A stretch of DNA of 64,000 nt from Sipunculus nudus (GCA_026874595.1 CM049315.1:10843664-10907663); one strand, 5' to 3'. Shown: positions 1-12,390, numbered from the stretch's first letter. Notes: generated by a model from the letters alone, not told the origin. Translations and numbers: made by a program.

Positions 1-290
1 CGCCTCTCATTATCCATTTTACCAACACCTATGATACCACATAAGACCACAGTTGTGTTAATCCATTATGTCAACACCTGTAACACCCTTAAAGATAGAT
101 GCCTGTGATAGACGAATAGACAAACCCTTGTGATACTACATTAGACCAACGCCTGTAATACACTTACAGACCAATGTCTGTGATTTTCCATTAGGCCAAC
201 GCTTCTCATAATCCATTACCTCATAAACCTCATATATCATAATCTCATAAACCAACGCCGGTGAAACCCTAATAGACCAACTTCATAGAT
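1..290. repeat. Degenerate ~30-bp tandem array
   Basis: Repeated degenerate units carry the words 'gaccaacgcctgtgat' and 'catta'. Phrases such as 'accaacacctatgatac', 'tcaacacctgtaacac' and 'gaccaacgcctgtaatac' recur at about 28-32 bp spacing. The array begins at or before the window edge. The units have diverged strongly, so this is an old minisatellite. Confidence 0.6.
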
Positions 291-870
291 GACTTCAAAG
301 CGATACGTTGAATTGAAATAAAATTTAAATGTCAGAAGATCCAAGTAATGTTACTGGTACATGAGAAAGTGTCACCCTTCCTCATTCAGGTCCAGTGCAA
401 AACCTCAAAACCAAGACTTCATAAACTTCGTAATTTGTTTAAATGCCAACTGACAGTGGCAGAAATGCTGTGCTTTTACTGCATGAGATTTAGAATTTCA
501 TGCCAGAGTCATAGAAGAGTTAACAGTGCCCATGCCAGTGCTCATGGCTTCTGAAAATGTCACACAACCTCTATATATTTATGTTAAAATGAAAAGAATC
601 AAAATTACTCTGCCACCTAATGGTCTCGGTTTTTACAAAATCAATAGACATTCATGTAGTATAGGTTGATGTGTTATATGATAATATAAAGATAACTGGA
701 AAAGTTTGCTTGGCCTGTAGGTGTAAATAATCATGACAGCCCAGGGACAGGTAGACCTACATGCACCTTACTCCTACAGGAGCTGTGAAAGCTTCCTGCT
801 TTGTGCCATTTTGCCAGGGGGTTTAATATTACTAATAACACTAATCCTGTAATTATTTTCTTTTTTTTAG
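291..870. other. No gene seen
   Basis: AT-rich DNA. The one 68-codon plus-strand opening has no recognisable motif. The end of the interval has a pyrimidine tract leading to the AG at 869-870, described with the next entry. Confidence 0.4.
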
Positions 871-971
871 AACAGGCTAAAACGAAAAGCCCAGGATTCT
901 ATAAAAGAGGTGATGAAGTAATAAATAAACGGAGGAACCGGGTGAATACCCAGAGTCAAACAGAGGGCTAG
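871..971 (+). CDS. Possible terminal exon, unknown protein
   Basis: A strong 3' splice-site pattern, a T-rich tract ending in TTTTTTTTAG, is followed by 33 open codons in the frame that reads QAKTKSPGFYKRGDEV and then INKRRNRVNTQSQTEG, ending in TAG. This composition is more protein-like than most of the surrounding AT-rich DNA. A possible polyadenylation signal, AATAAA, lies near 1133. No upstream exon could be joined to it, and I do not recognise the protein. It could be a real last exon, an exon of a decayed gene, or chance. Confidence 0.22.
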
Positions 972-1552
972 ACATTCACTAGTATTCGGAAAAATTTTCA
1001 AAAACATTGCGGAGACTGATTAAAACTGTTTCGTTTGTTGGTAAATAGGGGTGACAATGGCCGTCGAACTGAACTGCAGCAACTCTCAGTAAATAACAAA
1101 ACGAAGCTGTGATCGCTTATAGTTAAAAGTTAAATAAATTTCAATAGAAGATTTGTGACCTGCATGCATGTTCCCATTGAGTAATTCTATTTAAAGGAGT
1201 CTTTCATGATTGGTTTAAAGAGAAGAAAACACCTATAAAAGCAAGAGAACAAGATTTTGAACACAAATATTTTAAAATAATATCACAACTAATTAATTGT
1301 CATACATTTACAGTATAATTTCAGTATGAAATGTCATCTGGCAAAAATGTCTTGATATGTTATTAATAAGCTATATATAATAGTATTATTAAGAAAATAA
1401 AATCACTTTAGTTGTTTCTTGCCCGTTGTGCTACTTGGGTTACTGGCAATCGGAAGGTCATGGGATAGATTTTCATACGAGTGATCCGGCTTTTTCTGTG
1501 TATTCATGCTCTATATCTACATCTTCGATATATACACATCTATATATTGTTA
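972..1552. other. No gene seen
   Basis: AT-rich sequence without a supported ORF or repeat, apart from the AATAAA near 1133 that may serve the preceding exon. Confidence 0.4.
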
Positions 1553-1701
1553 CGAAGGCAAATTGTTGAGGGGAAAAATTCCTGGGTCGATCCGGGAGTC
1601 GAACCCAGGTCGGTGGCGCACAAGTCCGGCGAACCAACCGATTCGCTATCAAAGCAAGCTTCACTAGCGAGACAGTTCGGTCCGCCTTTATGTCACCCCT
1701 T

Positions 1702-1735
<34 letters not shown>
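1553..1735 (-). mobile_element. tRNA-derived SINE-like element
   Basis: On the minus strand the sequence carries a perfect RNA polymerase III B box, GGTTCGACTCC, inside a T-arm-like stem (GGG loop CCC). An A-box-like segment, TAGCGAATCGG, lies about 45 nt upstream, as in a tRNA gene. The tRNA-like part is preceded on the minus strand by unrelated sequence and is bounded by TTGTT(G/A)AGGGG in inverted orientation at both ends. One end abuts an AT microsatellite (1706-1736), a usual SINE tail or insertion context. The cloverleaf is imperfect, so a functional tRNA is unlikely. A second, weaker box-B-like word, GTTTCAATCCC, lies on the minus strand at about 1830, so more than one SINE fragment may be present. 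Confidence 0.5.
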
Positions 1736-1739
<4 letters not shown>

Positions 1740-1859
1740 TTCCTTCGCTTTAACCGCTGCCTTGTTAAGCAAGTTTTCCTGGGCTGGAACAGGGTCAAGG
1801 ATCAGACCAACGAAAGCGGGGTGTCGCGGGATTGAAACTTCGAGTTGGATGCACAATGC

Positions 1860-2563
1860 AATTCCACGCTCTGCTTTGTCTGTTTATAATTTTTGCCCTG
1901 GTGGTGAAACACGTAGAGTTTTGCCGTACTTGAGCAATGTAACCTTTAGAACGATAGGGTTTGATTCGGCGACCCTACAGTTAAAGAAAAATGTAAACTA
2001 TATTAAAACTATATTGCCGTAGCATTACTCCGAATGGTAAGACAGGTAAGACATTGCGTGATCACTGATCTGAAATGAACAACTGTTTTTTTTCCTATAA
2101 AGCTATGTATTCCGGGTTACACTGGGTGGGTACCCGGTCGACTTGTCCTGTTATTATAGACGGAGTAACTGAAAGCGACTCCGGTTAACAATGAAGTATT
2201 TTTTCTCTTAACTGTTGACAGGTCATCGCATAGAAAGATATATTTTTCATACCAGTGTAGTATAATCTGTATACCAAAGCATTCGAAACTTGACACTTAA
2301 TTAAATCGCGGTATTGGTGTTTGACTTAGGGCTATATTTATCTGCTTGAGAACCGATGGCCCCGTCGTCTACAGTGATTTCTTTTACCAGTGATACATAA
2401 AAATCCAGTCTACTTGTCACAAGAAATCGGGTCTGGTGTGTTTTTGTGTTTTGAACCACCGAAGTCAAACTAAATCAACCGGGGGACTTCAAGGGATCTA
2501 CAAGCCACCGGGTCCCCCGAGTTCATTGTCCTGAGTGAAAAAAATAAGATTTTTTTGTAAAAG
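1860..2563. other. No gene seen; one GC-rich hairpin
   Basis: There is no supported ORF. An 8-bp inverted pair, CGGGGGAC at 2480-2487 and GTCCCCCG at 2512-2519, could form a stem with a 24-nt loop. Its role is unknown. Confidence 0.35.
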
Positions 2564-2689
2564 GCACATAGAACAAGAACTGAAGCGGAAAAAAAGTGGC
2601 AAGAACCGAATGTCAAAGACCTGGAGTGGTACATGGATCATTTGTTAAAAATGCAAGAATCTGACAGAGTTGATCGGTACAAAATTTAG
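2564..2689 (+). CDS. Possible terminal exon, unknown protein
   Basis: A T-run followed by GTAAAAG gives a usable splice acceptor. The next 41 codons stay open and read TEAEKKWQEPNVKDLEWYMD followed by HLLKMQESDRVDRYKI, then TAG. An AATAAA hexamer at 2706-2711 follows the stop by 16 nt. The peptide is charged and helix-forming with many E, K and D residues, unlike the K/N/I/F-rich translations of random AT-rich DNA nearby. No family is recognised and no upstream exon could be linked. The close poly(A) signal may be chance in this AT-rich stretch. Confidence 0.25.
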   Translation, partial: AHRTRTEAEKKWQEPNVKDLEWYMDHLLKMQESDRVDRYKI

Positions 2690-2711
2690 ATATATTATTA
2701 AAAAAAATAAA

Positions 2712-3796
2712 CACTTAATATGTACCTTTAATTAATCATACAGCGTTAAATATGCAACAAAAAAGCAACAAAAATTGATTAGTATCAAACAAATATTCCA
2801 AACATCACATATTCACATAAATTAAAAACTGCAATAATATAAAATAAAAAAAATACAAATAATATCAGAGAACTTTTATCATACCAGCGTTCTTCTCCCT
2901 TTCAAAGTGCTTCTTAACAAATCGTTTTATGTAAACCACTCAGCACATATCTGGCTATGCAACTACTTGTAGGAATCTCAGTTTTTCCAACATGAGACCC
3001 TCACATTATACATGTCACTTTGCATAGACAGATTAAAAATTAGGACTTACATTACAATTCAAAGAGGTTCCTATTTCACTAGGTTATATCTGGCTTTATA
3101 GACAGGATAAAACATATTTTTCATTCAACGGTTTCCTTTCCATTTGGCATAAGCCTTTATTTTGTCACTTCCGAGGCCATCAGCCATTGCTATAGAGCTA
3201 ACCAGTGAATGGAGTTGTTGAAACGGGGCATAGTCCCTGTGTTCGGCAAGGGTTCCGGTTATAATCCTTGTCCATTTACTGATACGTCCATATGGCTCTG
3301 AATGTTGTGGACATACGGTAATAAATAAGCTAACATTAATCTCATAACGTATGTTTCATATGATCGGAATAACCAAGGATTCAATATTTTACATTCTCAT
3401 GGTTAATCAATTAAATGATGCATCATGCATGTAACATTACCTAATCACTCAGTGGCCCTTATGTGTTTTTTTTTCTGTGCCATGGTTTAATATGTTTTTT
3501 TTTATTATTTGAATGAATTAACTGCCACATTTTTTTCCTGCTGGTTTACCTATGTACCTCATACATTTTAGTGATTATTTTAAGGTTCAGTTTCATTGAC
3601 TGAGGACAATCAGCTATATTGCGACTTCCGGAACTGAGACTTCGGCTTTCGGTTAGACAATCAAATTTCAATCTTCCAGATCGGCGGATTTTTTATTTTA
3701 CACAGGCATGACAAAAGCCCATTGGTTACAAAACTTATAAAGCAACAGTATGAATAACTGATATTTTCTTGACATTTTCACATTTTATTACCCAGA
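2712..3796. other. No gene seen
   Basis: AT-rich DNA with short homopolymer runs. No ORF, repeat or regulatory element could be supported. Confidence 0.4.
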
Positions 3797-4128
3797 TATA
3801 CCTTCATGTCCGCTTTAATATCCAGTGTCATGCAGAACCAAAAGTTATCTACACGCCACCAGTCGTTGTTCTCTCTTAAACCCTGGGAAGAAATATGCAT
3901 ATACCTATTCTCTATGTCCATCAAACCTCATATCAAGCATATAACAGAGATACATGGAAAGGCCAGAGGTGGAAAAAATCTAAAAGATGCCGAGTCATGA
4001 TCGGGAGTCCGCGACCCGGAGCCTGACGCTGAGGAAGGACGGTAATTGTAGAGGATGCTGACCTGGTAACCTTATCAGGTGCGGGGGATGAAGATCCTAT
4101 TATTTCGCTTGATGTTCACGAATTACCT
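3797..4128 (+). pseudogene. Degenerate coding-like segment
   Basis: After a pyrimidine-rich acceptor-like CCCAG, three overlapping frames each give protein-like stretches. They are IYLHVRFNIQCHAEPKVIYT, then ITEIHGKARGGKNLKDAES, then SGVRDPEPDAEEGR and VEDADLVTLSGAGDEDPI. They could be joined only by assuming frameshifts and a stop at the DAES junction. The acidic C-terminal part looks coding. The family is unknown, and it may be an old gene or transposon fragment or a chance run. Confidence 0.2.
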
Positions 4129-4956
4129 TGACCTTTTATTGTTAAGCACATGTGATAGAAATCTATTTTAAAAGTCTCCAGATTAGCCTTTGGCTTATTT
4201 TTTTTTCTCTGCATGGTCATAACGATACAGTTGAAAATATACAGTAAAAATAATTGTAATATCATGTAGTGCTAACAGTCATTTATATGATGGTATTTAA
4301 TGAGACTTTTTTATGAGACTACTTAAGAAGAACCAAATTAATAAACACTGCCCTCGAACTCTTTGCAAATAAAACTGGATGGCCAATCTTGATAAATGAC
4401 GATCTAAGCCACTCAATTTTTTAATCTGACCAACTTCACCTGAACAAAATAGGGCTACATATAACCTTCAAATATAGGACGTTTATGTAATGGAAACCTC
4501 TCAATCAATAATATAAGTCGTGCCGGATGGTTTTTTAATTGATGTTATGACCTACGATCATTTCCCCGAATCCTGATCATTACCAGAAAGACAGGTCCCC
4601 TTTATCTATAGGAAACGTGTATATGTAGACCACCCTTTTTCGACCACAGTTTCCTAAAAAAACTTTAACTGCGACGGGAATGTCCCTCTGGGGACGTTTC
4701 ATGTCGAGCGTGACCGTTAAAATCATTGCATGTCTTGACATATTCAACAATTGATATATGGTCGTGAAATGCAGAGACTAATTTAGTATTCTACTCAATC
4801 GGGGGAAATGCGCAATAAGGCAACAGAAAAGGAAATGTTGAATCAACTTATAATTTGGACACAAAATCGTTCTTTATCATCTGCCACAACTGAACAGTTG
4901 ACCTATTAAACATGTCTGACATTTTACTATATGTGATGCCGCAGATCTTCTCGCTC
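4129..4956. other. No gene seen
   Basis: AT-rich sequence with no supported coding, RNA or repeat feature. Confidence 0.4.
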
Positions 4957-5860
4957 CTTCACTTGAGCACATTTATAACAAGTCCCTCGCTATAATAGGG
5001 GAGTTCCTAATGACTGGAGTGGTTCTTATATATAAGGGTAAGGGTAAATGAAACGAAATAGGTAATAACCTTTCCCAACTATTTAATTGGATGCGCAATA
5101 ATAAACCGTCAATTAATGCCGAAAAACCAGCAACTATGTTAGTACACAAAAACACGGTTATCTATCAATTAGGTTAAATAATTGTACCATAGTGATATAA
5201 AGAAGTTCGCCATTTGGGCATTGTAATTGACCGCTATCTATCATGTAATAACCAGACAGAACATGTAATAACTGATTATGGTCTAAGATAGGACTACTGC
5301 ACCGAATTAGAGAATTCCCTCTAAAAAGTACTTGAATATACCTTTTTATCATGCGTTCATTCAATCGAATATTGACAATAAAGTCTTTCTGTTTTGGGAA
5401 ATTGCTCTCATACTTTCGCCTGCCAATACTTCGACTTCAAGGTCGAGCAACCAGAATAAACTCGGGCATTTACGATCACTCGCATAACACCTTCAATCAT
5501 CCATGACAATAGAGGAATAAACAGAGAGCAACGATATTTGTACCGTTATCGATATCATTATATTAATGTATCGATGGACTTCCCCTCATTATTTTATTAA
5601 GGACTACTTTTGTCAGTGATGTTTATCAGTATAAGGCTCGTTCGTCAAAAAGCTCCCATGTTTATCTTAGGAAACCGCCCACTGAAATTAAAACAAAAAA
5701 ATCATCATTTTACGCAAGGAAGTGGTCTGTTGAACAACCTTCCGGTAAATCTGAAAAATGTCAAAAGACACTATTGAACTTAAACGGCCATTGCACTCTT
5801 ATTTCTTGTATATAATGCAATTTAGTATATTTAATGTCTTTTCATTGTCTACCTGTATTG
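4957..5860 (+). mobile_element. Degraded CR1/jockey-like LINE RT remnant
   Basis: Pieces of a non-LTR reverse transcriptase appear in order on the plus strand, broken by stops, frameshifts and a deletion. First comes LEHIYNKSLAIIGEF followed by VLIYKGKGK, the N-terminal RT segment that normally precedes NYRPIS. The catalytic core is missing. Next is WMRNNKPSINAEK, the segment after the YADD box, then RHLGIVIDRYLSCNNQ, the thumb 'hLGi.iD..Ls' motif. The last is SGLLNNLPVNLKNVK, the typical 'WN.LP..i' C-terminal motif. The order and spacing fit a CR1/jockey-like element. The core deletion and many stops show that it is long dead. The ends are approximate. Confidence 0.6.
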
Positions 5861-6718
5861 TTACTGGATACTAATTACTTAGCGTCATCTCATTTTCACA
5901 TTACCGTATCTGTTACCTGCTCCTTTACCCTACACTAATTTCTTTTTGTACGCTGTGGTACTTTTATTTATGCTTTTAATCAAACGTCGTTCATATAATT
6001 ATGTTCTGTTCACTGTGTAACTCTACCACATATACTCGACTTTAGCTGTGCTTATACGTCACTATGCTCCCGCTTAATGTCTTCTAAATGTATATAATGT
6101 CATTTTAGTTTAATGCTCCTATTGGACATTGTATGTCCCACATTAAAATTCTGTTCTTGCTCATCTTTCTTTTTTATATCTTCATTACAATTTTAGAAAA
6201 GACAGCGTGGAGGCGAAATATAGTGATTGGCTATTGTTCACAATCATTTGTATATGATCATTTGTGTACAATCATTTATACGACATCCCCGTCTGATTTT
6301 CATGTACATTATCCATGCCTGTTGCGTTGAAAGTGGAAAAGGCGAATTAAGACAATAACATATATTACATATTATCTTAAATCGAATCATATCATATCTG
6401 CACAATATATCAGTAATGAACCAGAACTGCATGCCAGTTATTTGATGCTTGTCAAAGGGTTCAGATTTTATCCGCAAAATGTAAAAAATGAAAAACGTAG
6501 AATAATGAATATGTTCTGTGTAGTTTACTCATTGTGGACATCCTAGGAAATTACTGAAAATAAAGAAAAATATTTGACCCCGCGAATATTAAGCCAAACA
6601 CATGCAGTATATCCACCCAACTATTTTATTAATCATTACCAATAACACACAAAGAGGGGTTCCCCTGTTTATTTCATGCAGAATATAGATGAAACTTTAT
6701 CAACTTTCCTCATTTTTA
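5861..6718. other. LINE 3' flank, no gene seen
   Basis: T-rich DNA follows the LINE remnant and probably includes its 3' UTR up to about 6120. The short ORFs here have no recognisable motif. Confidence 0.35.
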
Positions 6719-6723
6719 TATAG

Positions 6724-6940
6724 CAGGGGCATAGCCAGGGCCCCCCTCCCCCACATCCTATATTTTGCATGTAATATTGAGGGAAACTTTCCAGACAATA
6801 AATATCTGCTAAGTCAATTAAAGTATGGTTTGTGTGTGTGATGGTGTGTGTGTGTGTGTGTGTGTGTGATACTCTTTGGCCAATAGATATGCTGCTGCAT
6901 TCCGGCATCCCCCTTTCCATCAATCCTGGCTTCGCCTTTG
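6724..6940. mobile_element. CAGGGG-ended MITE, hAT-like
   Basis: The left end CAGGGGCATAGCCAGGG and the inverted right end CAAAGGCGAAGCCAGGAT form imperfect terminal repeats of about 18 bp, of the 'CAGGGGCGTAGCCAGG' type known from animal hAT-like MITEs. The 5-bp direct repeat TATAG flanks it (6719-6723 and 6941-6945). The interior holds C-rich sequence and a (TG)n microsatellite at 6829-6868. No coding potential. The superfamily is uncertain because hAT elements usually duplicate 8 bp. Confidence 0.5.
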
Positions 6941-6945
6941 TATAG

Positions 6946-9059
6946 GTTTACTTCCTGCAAAATAATTTTCCTGTCGATATAACGACGACGTGTAAACTGA
7001 AAACAGAAAAATATTCTGGAACCTTCTTCTGGATTCTTACCAACTCTTTACCACTTTTATCTTAAAAGTCAACGCAACATGTTGACATCGACCCGAAGCT
7101 TCATTTGTGTTGTATATAAAAAAAATAATGCAGATATATAGATACAGGTGGAAATGTATAAGCTCATAAACGGCTAAGAGTGGCATACCAGCAGATAGTA
7201 CTGTTGTGTAAGAATAAATTAACTGAAAAAAAGCAAAGCTTAAGTTAATGATTGATGCAATGTAACGGATGCAGTAAAAACTGTTCCTTATAGCAGAATG
7301 TCAAGGTCTGGGCATTAGTCACGGAAAGAAGATACACATAAAAAGGTTTAATTTGTATCTTTTTCTTACCAACGTAACTACCATGCAGACACTATAATTT
7401 ATTTATATATAGACTTGAATTATTAGTTTCTGGGGTCATTTCGTGGGGTCTGGTAGAGTAAACAACATGTTACATAACTCCGAATCGTTAACAAAAAAAG
7501 GTCATGGCCGCTCCTTGATCATGTAAACAGACTTATTATCACCCACCAAGGATAATGAAGGTAATTTAATTTAATTACTGCTTCAAAGCTTGTTTTATTT
7601 TATTTTCCCGCGAAGTTGCTTTGAAGCAAAGAAACATCTGCGATAACAAGTGAGTTAGCAGGTTAATTATCCATTCAAGCCTTCGCTGTTGCTGGATTCC
7701 TTTAGTGAATTTAAATAAAATATCCAAATTAATGGTTGTTTTTGCGAATAAATGATAAACCTCTGCACACGAATTAATGCGTCTCAACACAGGACTGTCT
7801 ACGGTTGAACTTGGTTATTAGGGAAGAGGCTTTCCAGGAATTAAACTCTGTCCGATCTTTATTCATAAGTAAATAATGTCCTGTTTAAGGAAGCATAATA
7901 ATATTCGCAAAATAATTATCTCGTGCCACTATGGGAAAACCATACACAAAAGAACAATGGGGTTTCATAAACATAAATTTTAGAAAAATGCAAATTGATA
8001 ATAAACCGATGGTTACGGAATCAATCGGAGGTTCCCGTGCTGAACAACGATGGGACGTGCTTTACATGGTGGAGACGGGGGGGGGGGGGGGGGGTGATTC
8101 AAAATCCTTAGACAGGTGAAAAAGCGTGTTTAGAGTACCAGTAGACATTACAATAACTCTCACATGCAGAAGTGTAGAGCAAAACAGTGGGTATTAAACT
8201 TATTGTCCTTTTTTTATTTTATTTTATTGGTCGAAAAAGAGGTGGGGGGGGGATACGCTGTCGTATACACAGAGCAAATGTAATGAGAAGTCTCAGAGGA
8301 GAAAAATATTTTAATCTAATCTTGATCGGACATAAAGATATTTGTGTATATATTCCTAATCCCATGTATCCATATCTAAAGGCGGGGGGCTTAATGATTA
8401 CATATTCTGTCTATCATCTGGACGTTCTTTCTTCCATCATCATCGTTTTACACTAATACAACCTGTCAGTGGTTTTATATACACATTTGTAAGGTACTTT
8501 ATATGGAATCACTACGTGTGTCCTGACAGCCCCTCAGTTCGTTGCTAATTGGATTGAATTACCCATCCAACGGCCAAGGACGTTACCTGACCTGCAATAT
8601 CAACGTTTTTGTGAATGCAGGGAAACTTACTTGAATGTTTTATAGTATTACGAAGGCAATCTATCAATAGACTTTTTCCTTTGTGTTTTTGTGTATCGCG
8701 CAGATTAATTTACTGTGATGTTTGTTCGTTTTTTTTTCTAGTTTTCCATGCGATTTTTTCGGTGGAAGTATAATTTTATACGGCCTTGAACACCGAGCCA
8801 TTTTTACCGACACATTTATGGATTTTTTCTCAACACAGACCCGCCCATTTAATTCCTCTTTTAAAGGGAACGTCCTTCTTCCAGAAATATTCTCAAGGAC
8901 ATTATGGAAAAGCTTTTGTTCGCCTAAAGTTTTAAATATATAAGATGCTTATGTACTCCATTACTTACACAGATCATGCATATTGACAGAAGTGTGGTTG
9001 ACATAGATGTATTAAAATGTTTAAAAAATATCATAGGATGTAAATATTTAACGACACCT
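6946..9059. other. No gene seen; two poly-G tracts
   Basis: Noncoding AT-rich DNA. It contains an 18-nt G run at 8077-8094 and a 9-nt G run at 8244-8252. The ORFs at 7931-8119 and 8187-8456 simply read through these runs. The ORF at 8722-8943 has no recognisable motif. Confidence 0.4.
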
Positions 9060-9147
9060 CTCTCTCTCTTCTCTATCACACACACTGGCAGTCTCTGTTG
9101 CTTTCTCTTAAGTTCGGTGTCTTCGTTTTTCTCTCTCCCTTTCTCTC

Positions 9148-9197
<50 letters not shown>

Positions 9198-9219
9198 TAC
9201 GCACACTGGCAGTATCTGT

Positions 9220-9260
<41 letters not shown>

Positions 9261-9261
9261 C

Positions 9262-9314
<53 letters not shown>
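9060..9314. repeat. Compound CT and AT microsatellite
   Basis: CT runs (about 9146-9195 and 9225-9258) are followed by an AT run (9265-9314). The word CACACTGGCAGT plus CTGTTG occurs twice, about 120 bp apart, so the array has duplicated as a block. All ORFs over this stretch are repeat translations. Confidence 0.9.
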
Positions 9315-9317
<3 letters not shown>

Positions 9318-9950
9318 ACAGTCTCTGTGGTGGTGCGGTGGTCATTAGTTATACTCCTCTTAGCTAGATGTTTTGAATCGTGAGGCAGCTATATCTGATT
9401 CTTACTCCGTAACTTGAAACTTGCGTAACCTGAAGGGGTGACGTAATACAAAATGTGGCAGATAGCACTCTAAAGAAAAAAATATATATTTAAATAGAAG
9501 AAGAAAAAGATAGGGATAAAGAAAAATGGTATGATAGAGACTGCATAAACATAAAAAGATAAGTAAGATAGTTCGGTCTTAAACTAAAAAATGGAGATGT
9601 AAGTAGAAGAACATTGTTTTGTAAACGCAAGAAGGAATGTAAACGACTTTTGAAGTTCAAACGATAATAATAAAATAATTTATTAAATTAAATGAATAGT
9701 ATTGGTATAAAACAATCCTTAATTATATTGGAACATACTGGATGAATTAAAGGATGAAGGGCTCATGAAAGAAAATACTAGGAGCAATTGTATCAGTTCA
9801 GGACTATAGCTTAAACATTTGTAACAACTAAGTAACACAGTGAAGGAAGTTGGTGAAAACACCGACATAGAAAAGATAATCATTAATCTAGAGCAATTCT
9901 CAGTTTTCAATGAAATGGACTTTAGGATAAGTCAAAAGGAAATCTGATAT

Positions 9951-12006
9951 GTGTTGGATAATCTTAAAATAAAGAAAGGCGGTATAGGTTTTGATAACAT
10001 ATCGAATGTGATGCTGAAATATTTAAAAAATATGGGACGTGTTACACTTTGTTGGATATTTTATCATGTATATAACTCTGGTTTGTTCCCAGATTTAAGG
10101 GATGAGGTAAATATGCACAACCAATACATCAAAAAGGCAGTACATATCTCCCATAAAAAACAGAGGAATAAATATAAGTAGTTGTCTATTTGTAAACTTT
10201 ACAATGGAGTCCTTAATAGGAGATTAGAAGTATTTCTGGATGATTATGGATTTTTACATGACTATCAATCTTGTTTTAAAAAAAGGTGCTCGTACATGTG
10301 ATAATATGTTTATTTCACAAACCCTTATAGATAGGTATAACAAAAACAGAACTGGAAAAGATGGAAAACGATATGCATGTTTTGTTGATTTTTGAACTGC
10401 TTCTGATCGGGTGTGGAGGAATGGCCGAGTTTTGAAAAATGTTACTATGTAGTATAAGCATAGAATTTTTTAAAGAAATGTTAAAATACGTAATGTATTT
10501 AAAACCAAAAGCTGTTAACGAGTAGGAAATCAGTTCACAAAAACACTTAATTATAATATAGAAGCACGACAAGGAGACATCCTTAGCACACTATTATTTT
10601 ATCTTTATGTACACGATATCATTGATACTTTTGCTGATACTGGTGCCTTTCGATATATGAGACAAACTTGTTATTTTTTTGTATGTGGACGACTTAGTTA
10701 TATTGTTAAAAAAGGGCTCAGAATCAGCATAAAGGATTTATATATGTACTGCAAGAAGTGAAAACAAGTAAATGCTGAAAAACTAAAGTTATGCGGTTTA
10801 GTTAAAGACAGAATAGCTCCGCAAAAACATGGAAATTGGATGCACAAACAATAGAAAGTACAAATACATACACTTATGCCTTGGAACAGAATTTAATAAT
10901 TCGGGGTCCCTGACTCCATGGCATTTGCCAAAGATGAAATAAACGAAAAGGCTATGGAAGTCCTTTCGAACTTCAGAAAGTGAGTAGAGGAGGAAATATT
11001 CCAGTAAAATTAGGAGAGACTTTATGTGAACAAGGTATAATGCCTATTCTTATGTATGACGCAGAGATAAAGTTTTTTTTACCAGAAAATCTGAAAAGTT
11101 TGAATAGAAAATCTTTAGAAGGGATATTCAGTGATAATACTAGAACAAAATTACCAGGAGAGAAGATATGCTTTAAGTATGCACGAAACCTCTTAGGAAT
11201 ACACAGAAAAAGTTCAAATAAAGCTGTCAGAGGAGAACTGGGAATGTTCCCTGTGTATATCGAATGAATTGTTCAATGTGTTAAATTCAGGCAAAGATTA
11301 TCAACAATTAATCGGAACTCTCTCATATAGGTCAAGCATGTAAATGTGAACAATAAATAATGAACGAGAACAAAAATTGCTGGATGAGGGGAATAAAACT
11401 TGTTATGGATAAGTATAATATGTCTAACTTTTTTCAGACATCCTAAATCCTTCAATGCAGATCTGCATAAAGATAATCACAAACCAAAATATATCAGTGT
11501 GGAAAACTAATATGTGGTAGGATAAAGGAAATGGAGAAGGCAATAAACTTAGAACTTATAGGGAATTTAAAGTAGAATTTAAATTTGAAAAATATTTAGA
11601 AACTGTCAATATTAGAGTACATAAAAATTTATCTAAAAAGTTAAGGATAGTGCCATGAACTTAATATTGAAAAAGGTAGATACAGCAGACCAAAAAAAAA
11701 AGAATTTGCACAAACTGTTATGAAGACATAGTAGAAGATGAATACCATTTGTTTAAATGTGAATATTATAAAGACGTGAGAGATTGGTTCAAAATTATCT
11801 TGTCTAACAAAAACGAGTTTATCAGAAAAAAAATGAGAGATCCTGATGACGAATTTAATATTGTAAGGTATGTACACAATGCACTACAAAAGAAAAAGCA
11901 GAAGGTGAAGACTTCTCACAAAACTAACATTAATATTAAATGGAACCGACTGATATTAAGACAATACAGAATAATCATCAAGTACAATGTATTTTATTTT
12001 TTATGA
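9951..12006 (+). pseudogene. Non-LTR reverse transcriptase, multiply broken
   Basis: RT motifs appear in the expected order. GGIGFDNISNVMLKYLKN matches the 'GkapG.DgisnemLK' N-terminal RT motif. FVDF-stop-TASDR at 10381-10410 is motif A, with its catalytic Asp at 10387-10389. EARQGDILSTLLFYLYVHDI at 10561-10620 is motif B. YVDDLVILL at 10682 is motif C, with both catalytic Asp codons intact but a frameshift between B and C. The C-terminal CTNCYEDIVEDEYHLFKC near 11707-11760 has C-x2-C-x9-H-x3-C spacing, the usual zinc-finger-like tail of this group. There are in-frame stops and at least three frameshifts, so no functional enzyme is made. Confidence 0.8.
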
Positions 12007-12039
12007 TTGAGGTAATAGTGTACATGTTATGTTACAGTA

Positions 12040-12300
12040 TTAAGGTCACCAATATTAGGTGAAAGTGTTTTTCACTAGGTATAGTATTGCACGTGTGTTT
12101 TTTTACTAGGTATTATAGTATTACTTGTGTAAGTAGTTTTAATTTGCTATTAATATCACATGTGAAAATGATTTTCACTAGGTTTTATTTTTGCATGTTT
12201 AAGTAGTTTTTTTTTTTTTAACTTGGTATAAGAATTAACGTGTGTAGGTAGTTTTCACTTTATATTAATATTGCATATGTAAGTAGTTTTTCATTACAAC
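12040..12300 (+). repeat. Minisatellite in LINE 3' region
   Basis: About five degenerate units of 40-60 bp share the words 'gtgtaagtagtttt', 'cactaggta' and 'attaatatt'. The array lies between the RT stop and the 3' terminal sequence of the CR1-like element, so it probably arose inside the element's 3' UTR. Confidence 0.6.
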
Positions 12301-12390
12301 AATTGTCCTGGGCCCCCAGTGGGCGTATAGTGACAGTAAACGTTTGTATTTGTAATTGTATTTGTACTTATATTTGTATAATCGACAGAA

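Larger units (their letters stand above)
9470..12390 (+). mobile_element. Decayed CR1-like LINE
   Basis: A non-LTR retrotransposon truncated at its 5' end. A pre-RT region (near 9500-9900) is followed by the RT, a C-terminal zinc-finger-like motif, an AT-rich tail with a minisatellite (12040-12300), and a 3' end with TGGGCGTATAGTGACAGTAA and a (TTTGTA)-like repeat, which is typical of CR1/L2-group 3' ends. The frame is broken many times, so it is inactive. The 5' boundary is approximate; no target-site duplication was identified. It has the same orientation as the remnant at 4957-5860, but the sequences differ. Confidence 0.75.

Noticed and set aside
9076-9383. ORFs of 89-135 codons on both strands.
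   Set aside because: They are translations of CT and AT microsatellites.
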